This document shows, in pieces, positions 57,365 to 64,000 of a DNA stretch of 64,000 nt (its first letter is position 1; each line of letters begins with the position of its first letter). The position numbers and the translations under genes are program-made. Source of the stretch: Solimonas variicoloris DSM 15731 (lineage in GTDB: Bacteria > Pseudomonadota > Gammaproteobacteria > Nevskiales > Nevskiaceae); assembly GCF_000382285.1 (NCBI RefSeq), contig NZ_KB907935.1, forward strand, positions 59,058 to 123,057, given 5' to 3'. Below the pieces are notes generated by a model. It ran no database searches and was not told the DNA's origin. It saw only the letters and a list, made by a program, of their open reading frames with translations.

Positions 57365-59353
57365 ATGGCCGGCATTGATCTCAAGCGCTTCCACCGCGCG
57401 TTCTTCGAGGAAAGCTTCGAGGGCCTCGACGCGATGGAGGCGGCGCTGCTGCGCCTCGATCCGGCGCAGCCCGATGCCGAGACGCTGAACGGCATCTTCC
57501 GCGCCGCGCATTCGATCAAGGGCGGCGCCGGCACTTTCGGCTTCGCCGCGATCAGCGAGTACACGCACGTTCTCGAGACGCTGCTCGACGAGATGCGCGC
57601 CGGGCGCCGCGCGATCTGCGCCGCCGACGTCGACCTGCTGCTGCGCGCGAGCGATGCGCTGCGCGGCCTGCTGCAGGCGGCGCGGGACGAACGCGTCGCC
57701 GAGCGCAGCGTCGCCGACGCCATCCATGCCGAGCTGACGCAGTGCCTGCAGGGCGCGGCGTCGGCCGCCGCCGGCAAGGCCGCGGCGGCAACCACGGCGC
57801 CGGCGGCGGGCTGGGCGATCCATTTCGCGCCGCACCCGGGTCTGTTCGCGAGCGGCAACGATCCGCTGCGCATCCTGCGCGAACTGGCCACGCTCGGCGA
57901 CGCCCGCATCAGCGTGCGCGACGCGGCGCTGCCGGCGTTCGCGGCGCTGGAGCCGGAGACCTGCTACCTGGCCTGGGACATCGAGCTGCGCGGCGCCGCC
58001 GAGCGCGCCGCGGTCGCCGAGCTGTTTGCCTGGGTCGAGGACGAGTGCGAGCTGCGTATCGAGCCGCTGGCCGCCGGGGCCGATCTGGCCGACGCCGTTG
58101 CCGCGCCGGCGCTGGCCGCCGCCGTGGCGCCGCCGCGTGCGCTCGCCGACGGCGCGCCGCGCAGCGAGCCGCGCGGCGACGGCGCCTCGATCCGCATCGC
58201 CACCGCCAAGATCGACGCGATGATCGATCTCGTCGGCGAGCTGGTCATCACCCAGGCGATGCTGCAGCAGCTCGCCGACCGCCTCGATCCGGCGACCGGC
58301 GAGGTCCTGCAGCAGGGCCTCGCGCAGCTCGACCGCAACACGCGGCTGCTGCAGGAAGCGGTGATGTCGACGCGCATGCTGCCGGTCGAGGCCGTGTTCT
58401 CGCGCTTTCCGCGCGTGGTCCACGATCTCGCCGCGCGGCTCGGCAAGCAGGTGCGTCTGCACAGCAGCGGCGAGAGCACCGAGCTCGACAAGAGCATGAT
58501 CGAGAAGATCGCCGATCCGCTCACGCATCTGGTCCGCAACAGCCTCGACCACGGCATCGAGACCGCCGCGGCGCGCGTCGCCGCCGGCAAGGACGCCACC
58601 GGCACGCTGACGCTGCGCGCCGCGCACCAGGGTGGCCACATCGTCATCGAAGTCGCCGACGACGGCCGTGGCCTCGACCGCGCGCGCATCCTCGCCAAGG
58701 CCGCCGAGCGCGGCATCGCCTGCGACGCGGCGATGAGCGACGCCGAGGTCTGGCAGCTGATCTTCGCGCCCGGCTTCTCGACCGCCGAGCAGATCACCGA
58801 TGTCTCCGGCCGCGGCGTCGGCATGGACGTCGTCAAGCGCAACATCGAAGCGCTCGGCGGGCGCGTCGAGCTGGCCTCGTGCCCGGGCCAGGGCACGACG
58901 GTGACGATCCGCCTGCCGTTGACCCTGGCGATCGTCGACGGCATGTCGGTCGCGGTCGGCGAGGAGACCTTCATCCTGCCGCTGTCGGCGATCGTCGAGT
59001 CGCTGCAGCCGCAGCCGGAGCAGATCAAGCGCGTCGCCGCGCAGGGCCAGGTCGCGCGCGTGCGCGACGAGTACCTGCCGCTGGTCGCGCTGCACGAATG
59101 GTTCGCACTGCCGGCCGTACCGCGCGCCGCGCACGAGGCGATCCTGGTCATCGTCGAGGCCGAGGGCCGCAAGCTGGCGCTGCAGGTCGACGCCCTGCTC
59201 GGCCAGCAGCAGGTCGTCATCAAGAGCCTCGAAACCCACTACAAGCGCGTGCCCGGCATCTCGGGCGCGACCATCCTCGGCGACGGCCGGGTCGCGCTGA
59301 TCGCCGACGTCGGCGAGATCGTGCGCCTGGCAACCCGCGCCGCCGCTGCCTGA
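57365..59353 (+). CDS. cheA: Chemotaxis histidine kinase CheA (second set)
   Basis: A 662-residue kinase: P1 with FRAAHSIKGGAGTFGF, a P2-like domain (about 155-235, GWAIHFAPHPGLFASGNDPLRILRELATLGDARISV), P3 (TAKIDAMIDLVGELVITQAML), P4 (LVRNSLDHGIE; VADDGRGLD; GFSTAEQITDVSGRGVGMDVVKRNIEALGG) and P5. Closely related kinases work with CheW, CheR, CheD and CheB as here. Start ATG at 57365, 12 bases after cheY. Confidence 0.95.
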   Translation: MAGIDLKRFHRAFFEESFEGLDAMEAALLRLDPAQPDAETLNGIFRAAHSIKGGAGTFGFAAISEYTHVLETLLDEMRAGRRAICAADVDLLLRASDALRGLLQAARDERVAERSVADAIHAELTQCLQGAASAAAGKAAAATTAPAAGWAIHFAPHPGLFASGNDPLRILRELATLGDARISVRDAALPAFAALEPETCYLAWDIELRGAAERAAVAELFAWVEDECELRIEPLAAGADLADAVAAPALAAAVAPPRALADGAPRSEPRGDGASIRIATAKIDAMIDLVGELVITQAMLQQLADRLDPATGEVLQQGLAQLDRNTRLLQEAVMSTRMLPVEAVFSRFPRVVHDLAARLGKQVRLHSSGESTELDKSMIEKIADPLTHLVRNSLDHGIETAAARVAAGKDATGTLTLRAAHQGGHIVIEVADDGRGLDRARILAKAAERGIACDAAMSDAEVWQLIFAPGFSTAEQITDVSGRGVGMDVVKRNIEALGGRVELASCPGQGTTVTIRLPLTLAIVDGMSVAVGEETFILPLSAIVESLQPQPEQIKRVAAQGQVARVRDEYLPLVALHEWFALPAVPRAAHEAILVIVEAEGRKLALQVDALLGQQQVVIKSLETHYKRVPGISGATILGDGRVALIADVGEIVRLATRAAAA

Positions 59354-59366
59354 GAGGAGTCTTCCG

Positions 59367-59873
59367 ATGCAAGCCCCGCCATCCGCATCGCCCGCCGCAT
59401 CCGCCGCCGTGCCGGCCGCCGAGTTCCTGACTTTCACGCTCGGCGGCGAGGAATACGGCGTCGACATCCTCAAGGTCCAGGAGATCCGCGGCTACGACAC
59501 CGTCACGCGCATGCCCGGTGCGCCGGACTTCATGAAAGGCGTCATCAACCTGCGCGGCACCATCGTGCCGGTGATCGACCTGCGCCTGAAGCTGCGGCTC
59601 GACGACGCACGCTACGACGCGTTCACCGTGATGGTGATTCTCAGCGTCGGCCAGCGCATCGTCGGCATGGTCGTCGACGGCGTCTCCGACGTCGTCGCGC
59701 TCGACGCCGGCGACGTGCGCCCGCCCCCCGAGTTCGGCGGCGCGATCGACACGCGTTTCATCACCGGCCTCGGCACGCGCGACCAGCGCATGATCATCCT
59801 GCTCGACATCGAGAAACTGCTCAGCGCCGCCGACATCGGCGTGCTCAACGAAGCGGTCGCGCAGGCCGCCTGA
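59367..59873 (+). CDS. cheW: Chemotaxis adaptor CheW (second set)
   Basis: A 168-residue CheW: LTFTLGGEEYGVDILKVQEIRGYDTVTRMPGAPDFMKGVINLRGTIVPVIDLRLKL is close to E. coli CheW. GAGGAG lies before the ATG at 59367. It links receptors to the second CheA. After its stop come 71 bases without a standard gene before the 45-codon frame. Confidence 0.95.
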   Translation: MQAPPSASPAASAAVPAAEFLTFTLGGEEYGVDILKVQEIRGYDTVTRMPGAPDFMKGVINLRGTIVPVIDLRLKLRLDDARYDAFTVMVILSVGQRIVGMVVDGVSDVVALDAGDVRPPPEFGGAIDTRFITGLGTRDQRMIILLDIEKLLSAADIGVLNEAVAQAA

Positions 59874-59944
59874 GCCAGGGTTTCGTCCTTTCAAGAAGTG
59901 CAGTCCGGTCACGGATGACCGCGACGCTGCTGCGGAGATCCGTG

Positions 59945-60082
59945 ATGTCGCGATTCCAGCTCAAGCTCGGCCAGCGTTCCGCGCTCGGCTTCGCTGCGGT
60001 GTTGTCGCTGCTGGCCGTCGCGGTCGGCACCGCAATCCTCTTCCAGCGCCCGGCGGCCGTAGGGCAGTGGACCGAGTTCTAG
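59945..60082 (+). CDS. 45-residue mini-receptor: membrane helix fused to QWTEF tail
   Basis: The ATG at 59945 has GGAGA seven bases upstream. Residues 1-33 (MSRFQLKLGQRSALGF...GTAILF) look like the cytoplasmic start and first membrane helix of a chemoreceptor. After a short QRPAAVG linker the frame ends in QWTEF, the same tail as the 947-residue receptor, sharing 17 bases of DNA (GCAGTGGACCGAGTTCT). The periplasmic, HAMP and signalling parts are absent, yet the frame is kept. The stop is two bases before the cheR ATG. It may be a relic of an internal deletion, or a membrane tether for CheR/CheB whose translation couples to cheR. Confidence 0.6.
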   Translation: MSRFQLKLGQRSALGFAAVLSLLAVAVGTAILFQRPAAVGQWTEF

Positions 60083-60084
60083 CG

Positions 60085-60924
60085 ATGTCCGATCCGCTGA
60101 CGACGACCGCCGAGGCACGCGAGTTCGCGTTCACGACCCGCGACTTCGAGCGCGTCTGCGCGATGATCCGCGCCCGCGCCGGCATCGCCCTGGCGCCCAG
60201 CAAGCGCGACATGGTCTACAGCCGGCTGTCGCGCCGCCTGCGCGTGCTGCGCCTCGATTCGTTCGCCGCCTACCTGCAGCTGCTCGACGAGCCGCGGCAT
60301 CCGGAGTGGGAGGCGTTCACCAACGCCCTGACCACCAATCTCACCGCGTTCTTCCGCGAGCCGCATCATTTCGAGACCCTGCAGACGCTGCTGCGCGAGG
60401 CGCGCGGGCCGCGGCCGCTGCTGCTGTGGTCGGCGGCGGCCTCGACCGGCGAGGAGCCGTACTCGATCGCGATCAGCGCCTGCGAGGCGTTCGGCACGCT
60501 GCAGCCGCCGGTGCGCATTCTCGCCACCGATCTCGACACCCAGGTACTGCAGACCGCCGAGCGCGGCGTCTATCCGCTCGAACGGATCGAGCGGCTCGAT
60601 ACCGCGCGGCGGCGGCGCTTCTTCCGCCGCGGCGTCGGCAGCCGCGACGGCTACTGCCGGGTCATCGACGAAGTGCGCGCGCTGGTGCACTTCCGGCCGC
60701 TGAACCTGCTCGACGAGCGCTGGCCGCTGCGCGGCCCGTACACGGCGATTTTCTGCCGCAATGTGATGATCTATTTCGACCGCCCGACCCAGCATCGCGT
60801 GCTCTCGCATTTGGTGCCGCTGCTGGCCGACGACGGCCTGCTGTTCGCTGGCCATTCGGAGAGTTTCTTCCACGCCGCCGAGCTGGTGCGGCCGTGCGGA
60901 CGCACGGTCTACCGCCGTGCCTGA
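60085..60924 (+). CDS. cheR: Chemoreceptor methyltransferase CheR
   Basis: A 279-residue SAM-dependent methyltransferase: N-terminal helical domain (FERVCAMIRARAGIALAPSKRDMVYSRLSRRLR), then LTTNLTAFFREPHHF, WSAAASTGEEPYSIA (SAM site) and IFCRNVMIYFD. It methylates receptor glutamates. I take the ATG at 60085; an in-frame GTG 18 bases upstream lies inside the mini-receptor frame. The cheD start overlaps or closely follows its end. Confidence 0.95.
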   Translation: MSDPLTTTAEAREFAFTTRDFERVCAMIRARAGIALAPSKRDMVYSRLSRRLRVLRLDSFAAYLQLLDEPRHPEWEAFTNALTTNLTAFFREPHHFETLQTLLREARGPRPLLLWSAAASTGEEPYSIAISACEAFGTLQPPVRILATDLDTQVLQTAERGVYPLERIERLDTARRRRFFRRGVGSRDGYCRVIDEVRALVHFRPLNLLDERWPLRGPYTAIFCRNVMIYFDRPTQHRVLSHLVPLLADDGLLFAGHSESFFHAAELVRPCGRTVYRRA

Positions 60925-60928
60925 CGCC

Positions 60929-61531
60929 ATGAACGCACGCAAGAAAAGCCTGGCGGCGAGCGACGACGGCAGCTATTACGACCCGCGCTTCGGCGTGCAG
61001 GCGCAGAAGGTGCTGCCCGGCGACTATGCCGTCGCCGGCGACGGCCGCATGCTGGTGACGCTGCTCGGTTCCTGTGTCGCCGCCTGCCTGCACGATCCGC
61101 TGGCGGGAGTCGGCGGCATGAACCACTTCCTGCTGCCGGGCGGCGAGGGCGCCGCCGGTGAATCGGCGCGCTACGGCAGCTACGCGATGGAAGTGCTGAT
61201 CAACGAGCTGCTCAAGCGCGGCGCGACGCGTGCGCGCCTGCAGGCCAAGGTGTTCGGCGGCGGCGCCGTGCTGCCGAGCCTGACGATCGGCAACGTCGGC
61301 GAGCGCAACGCGCGCTTCGTGCTCGACTACCTGGCCGCCGAACGCATCGCGCTGCTGGCGCAGGATCTCGGCGACATCGTGCCGCGCCGCGTCCACTACT
61401 TCCCGGCGACCGGCCGCGTGCTCGTCAAGCGTCTGCCGGCCGCGCAGCGCGCGGCGGTCGCGGCCGACGAAAACCGCTATCTGCATCGCCTCAAGTCCGG
61501 CCCGGCCCAGGGCTCGGTGGAGCTGTTCTGA
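60929..61531 (+). CDS. cheD: Chemoreceptor glutamine deamidase CheD
   Basis: A 200-residue CheD from the ATG at 60929; a GTG at 60917, overlapping cheR, would add four residues. Family motifs: [43 protein letters not shown] (catalytic Cys in GSCVA and His in NHF) and KVFGGGAVL. It deamidates receptor glutamines and can interact with CheC-type phosphatases, which are not visible here. It ends one base into cheB. Confidence 0.95.
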   Translation: MNARKKSLAASDDGSYYDPRFGVQAQKVLPGDYAVAGDGRMLVTLLGSCVAACLHDPLAGVGGMNHFLLPGGEGAAGESARYGSYAMEVLINELLKRGATRARLQAKVFGGGAVLPSLTIGNVGERNARFVLDYLAAERIALLAQDLGDIVPRRVHYFPATGRVLVKRLPAAQRAAVAADENRYLHRLKSGPAQGSVELF

Positions 61532-62553
61532 TGAAGACGCGCGTCCTGATCGTCGACGACTCCGCCCTGGTGCGCAGCCTGATGACCGAGATCCTGTCGG
61601 CCGACCCGCAGATCGAGGTGCTCGGCAGCGCCAGCGATCCGTACGTCGCGCGCGACAAGATCAAGCAGCTCAGGCCGGACGTGCTGACGCTCGACGTCGA
61701 GATGCCGCGCATGGACGGCCTGACCTTCCTCGACAACCTGATGCGCCTGCATCCGATGCCGGTGCTGATGGTGTCGTCGCTGACCGAGGCCGGCGCCGAG
61801 GTGACGCTGCAGGCGCTGGAACTCGGCGCCGTCGACTTCGTCACCAAGCCGAAGCTCGATGTGCGCGCCGGGCTCTCCGCCTACGCCGACGAACTGCGCG
61901 AGAAGGTGCGCAACCTCGGTCGCGCGCGGCCGCGCGGCGGCGGCCGCACCGTGCAGCCGCCGCTGCGCCGGCCGTTCCGCACCACCGAGCGCATCATCGC
62001 GATCGGCGCCTCGACCGGCGGTACCGAGGCGATCCGCGCCGTGCTCGAGCGCATGCCGGCCGACGCGCCGGCGATCGTCGTCACCCAGCACATTCCCGCC
62101 GCGTTCAGCGCGCCGTTCGCGGCGCGCCTCGACCGCGCCAGCGCGATGTCGGTGCGCGAGGCCGCCGACGGTGAACCGGTGCTGCCGGGCCACGCCTACG
62201 TCGCGCCCGGCGACCGCCACCTGCTGATCGAGCGCAACGGCGCGCGCTACGTCTGCCGGCTCTCCGATGGGCCGCCGGAGAACCGCCACCGGCCGAGCGT
62301 CGATGCCATGTTCAACGCCCTGGCGCGCCACGCCGGCGCCAATGTCGTCGCCGCACTGCTGACTGGCATGGGCGACGACGGCGCGCGCGGCCTGCTGGCG
62401 CTGCGCGAGGCCGGCGCGCGCACGCTGGCGCAGGACGAGGCGTCGAGCGTGGTCTGGGGCATGCCCGGCGCCGCCTACAAGCTCGGCGCCGCCGAGCGCC
62501 TGCTGCCGCTCGATGCGATCGCCGCTCAGCTGCTCCACGACGCCGCCGGGTAG
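61531..62553 (+). CDS. cheB: Protein-glutamate methylesterase CheB
   Basis: A 340-residue response regulator with a receiver ([43 protein letters not shown]) and a C-terminal methylesterase containing [18 protein letters not shown] (catalytic Ser), the VVTQHIP His and [12 protein letters not shown] (Asp). It demethylates receptors when phosphorylated by CheA. Start overlaps the cheD stop by one base (TGATG). Confidence 0.96.
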   Translation: MKTRVLIVDDSALVRSLMTEILSADPQIEVLGSASDPYVARDKIKQLRPDVLTLDVEMPRMDGLTFLDNLMRLHPMPVLMVSSLTEAGAEVTLQALELGAVDFVTKPKLDVRAGLSAYADELREKVRNLGRARPRGGGRTVQPPLRRPFRTTERIIAIGASTGGTEAIRAVLERMPADAPAIVVTQHIPAAFSAPFAARLDRASAMSVREAADGEPVLPGHAYVAPGDRHLLIERNGARYVCRLSDGPPENRHRPSVDAMFNALARHAGANVVAALLTGMGDDGARGLLALREAGARTLAQDEASSVVWGMPGAAYKLGAAERLLPLDAIAAQLLHDAAG

Positions 62554-62560
62554 GCGGCGC

Positions 62561-62587
62561 TCAAGCGCCGCGCCGCGCGGCCGATAA
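62561..62587 (+). promoter_or_regulatory. FliA (sigma-28) type promoter
   Basis: TCAAGCGC (62561-62568), an 11-base spacer, and an exact GCCGATAA -10 element (62580-62587), against the consensus TAAAGTTT-N11-GCCGATAA. It lies 36 bases before the receptor gene at 62623, with an AGGAG ribosome site between. Confidence 0.7.
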
Positions 62588-62622
62588 AGCCACAGCTTCC
62601 TCATTTTTTTCAGGAGTACCCG

Positions 62623-63762
62623 ATGCGTTCCATGCCGTGGAAGCCGTTGGCGATCCCCGCCGCGCTGACCGCCCTGCACATCGCCACGCTGTTGCTGGCG
62701 CCCGGCGACGTCGCGGTCTGGCTCAGCGGCCTGGTCGCGGCCCTGGCCTGGGGCACGCTGGCGCTGCTGCAGACGCAGCGCGCGCAGCGCCAGGAACGCG
62801 AGATCGCGCGGCTGGCGCTGCAGAGCGAGCAGCGCTCGCGGGCGATCACCGAGTTGCGCGGCGGTCTGCTGCAGGAAGCGCTGGCGACCGGTGAGGAAGT
62901 CGAGCGCGTGCGCGGGCTGATCAACGACGCGGTGCGCCAGCTCGGCGCCGCGTTTGCCGACATGGATCGCCAGGCGCGCATCCAGGAGCAGGCGGTCGCC
63001 GGCATCCTCGCGCAGAACGGCAGCGCCGGCGCCGGGCTCGATGTGCGGCGCTTCGCCGAGGCGGCGGTCGAGCTGATGCGCGGCCTCGCCGAGTCGCTGG
63101 CCTCGGTCAGCCAGCAGAGCGTGGCGACGGTTCGCCAGATCGACGACATGGTCAAGCACCTCGACGCGATCTTCGAACTGCTCGGCGACGTCAAGACCAT
63201 CGCCGACCAGACCAATCTGCTGGCCTTGAACGCGGCGATCGAAGCGGCGCGCGCCGGCGAGGCCGGCCGCGGCTTCGCGGTCGTGGCCGAGGAAGTGCGC
63301 TCGCTGTCGGAGCGCTCGACCAGCTTCAACGAGCAGATCCGCAAGCTGGTGTCGGTGTCCAAGGAGGCGATCGCCAAGGTTCGCGACACGGTCGGCGACA
63401 TGGCGACGCGCGACAGCAGCCTCAGTGACGGCGCGCACGACGAGGTCAAGCGCCTGCTGACGCAGGTCGAATCGATCAACGATGGTCTGACCCGGAGTCT
63501 GCGCACGGTGTCCGACGCGCGCGCGCAGATCAGCGAGGCGGTCGGCCGCGCGGTGCGCTGTCTGCAGTTCGAGGACATCTCGACGCAGGCCCTGAGCGTC
63601 GCCCACGAGCACGCGCGGCGCGTCGAGGCGATCGGCACCGAGCTCGACGGCGAGCGCGGCGCGAACCCGAACGAGGCGGCCGGGCAGGTCGACTGGCGGA
63701 CGCCGGCGCACAAGCCGGTGGCGCAGGTGTCGATGCAGGCGGGGACGGTCGATCTGTTCTAG
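62623..63762 (+). CDS. Short methyl-accepting chemotaxis receptor with membrane anchor
   Basis: A 379-residue receptor with two adjacent N-terminal membrane helices ([18 protein letters not shown] and [20 protein letters not shown]) and no periplasmic or HAMP domain. The signalling hairpin tip is [44 protein letters not shown]. The C-terminus ([10 protein letters not shown]) lacks the WxxF tether. Expression is probably by FliA from the adjacent promoter. It could sense membrane state or work through partners; the ligand is unknown. Confidence 0.92.
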   Translation: MRSMPWKPLAIPAALTALHIATLLLAPGDVAVWLSGLVAALAWGTLALLQTQRAQRQEREIARLALQSEQRSRAITELRGGLLQEALATGEEVERVRGLINDAVRQLGAAFADMDRQARIQEQAVAGILAQNGSAGAGLDVRRFAEAAVELMRGLAESLASVSQQSVATVRQIDDMVKHLDAIFELLGDVKTIADQTNLLALNAAIEAARAGEAGRGFAVVAEEVRSLSERSTSFNEQIRKLVSVSKEAIAKVRDTVGDMATRDSSLSDGAHDEVKRLLTQVESINDGLTRSLRTVSDARAQISEAVGRAVRCLQFEDISTQALSVAHEHARRVEAIGTELDGERGANPNEAAGQVDWRTPAHKPVAQVSMQAGTVDLF

Positions 63763-63802
63763 GCGGGCAGGGCGGCTGCTCGTTCTGTGTCGCGCGGAGC
63801 CG

Positions 63803-64000
63803 GATCGGGCCTTTGATTTCGCGCTGGCGCGCGCCTCACTTTTCTTTGCTTGTGCAAAGAAAAGTAAGCAAAAGAAAGCACACCCCTGGGGCCGCACTTC
63901 GCTTTGCGAAGTGCCCTGCGCTGCTCACGTGCTCGGGACCGTCGCCGACGCGGCATCCCTGCCGCGACGACGACTTGGCCGGCCGTCCTGGCCGGCCATT
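63803..64000 (+). repeat. Dispersed repeat, third copy, cut by the window edge
   Basis: Starts GATCGGGCCTTTGATTTCGC about 40 bases after the receptor stop. It has the same hairpin (63839-63864), the TAAGCAAAAGAAAGCACACC segment and the CGACTTGGCCGGCC middle as copies A and B. Here no copy of the preceding gene's end is attached. Confidence 0.85.

Overview
The window is about 64 kb of GC-rich DNA from a motile, aerobic-type gammaproteobacterium. Gene order points to the Xanthomonadales/Nevskiales neighbourhood: rpoN2-vemR-fleQ-fliE, an Entner-Doudoroff cluster with HexR, and a hairpin-bearing dispersed repeat. Species cannot be fixed from sequence alone.

Region 1 (1-4216) is the right end of an integrated element with lower GC than the rest. 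It carries an excisionase-like fragment, a winged-helix protein, an orphan restriction-controller-like repressor divergent from a lipoprotein, a two-gene operon with a VbhA-like protein, and a tyrosine recombinase. It ends in a 50-nt 3' fragment of tRNA-Ala(CGC), the likely attachment site.

Region 2 (4.3-9.8 kb) is backbone: a Lon-N-domain protein, tex, and a TonB-dependent receptor.

Region 3 (9.9-15.8 kb) is the Entner-Doudoroff branch: zwf-pgl-hexR facing edd-eda, with two HexR-type operators between the divergent halves.

Region 4 (15.8-22.9 kb) is a six-gene minus-strand operon plus a LysR regulator. Together they encode a complete non-phosphorylating L-rhamnose pathway of the diketo-hydrolase type: uptake by RhaT, oxidation, lactone opening, dehydration, second oxidation, then hydrolysis to pyruvate and L-lactate.

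Region 5 (23.1-53.5 kb) is a flagellar and chemotaxis supercluster. It starts with fliS, an atypical PilZ-like gene and a LuxR-type regulator, followed by rpoN2, vemR and fleQ. A merR/metallo-hydrolase pair interrupts it. Then come fliEFGHIJK, fliLMNOPQR, flhBA, flhF, fleN, fliA, cheY, cheZ, cheA, motC, motD and cheW. Sigma-54-type promoters precede fliE and fliL. Between fliR and flhB lies a 453-bp tandem duplication of a dispersed repeat that also copied the last codons of fliR.

Region 6 (53.7-63.8 kb) is a second chemosensory set: a triple-PAS receptor, a STAS protein, cheY, a second cheA, cheW, cheR, cheD, cheB and a second receptor behind a FliA-type promoter. Directly before cheR is a 45-codon reading frame that joins a receptor-like N-terminal membrane helix to a receptor C-terminal QWTEF tail with nothing between. 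It is either a collapsed receptor gene or a membrane-anchored tether for CheR/CheB, and is the most unusual item in the window. Another copy of the dispersed repeat begins at the right edge.
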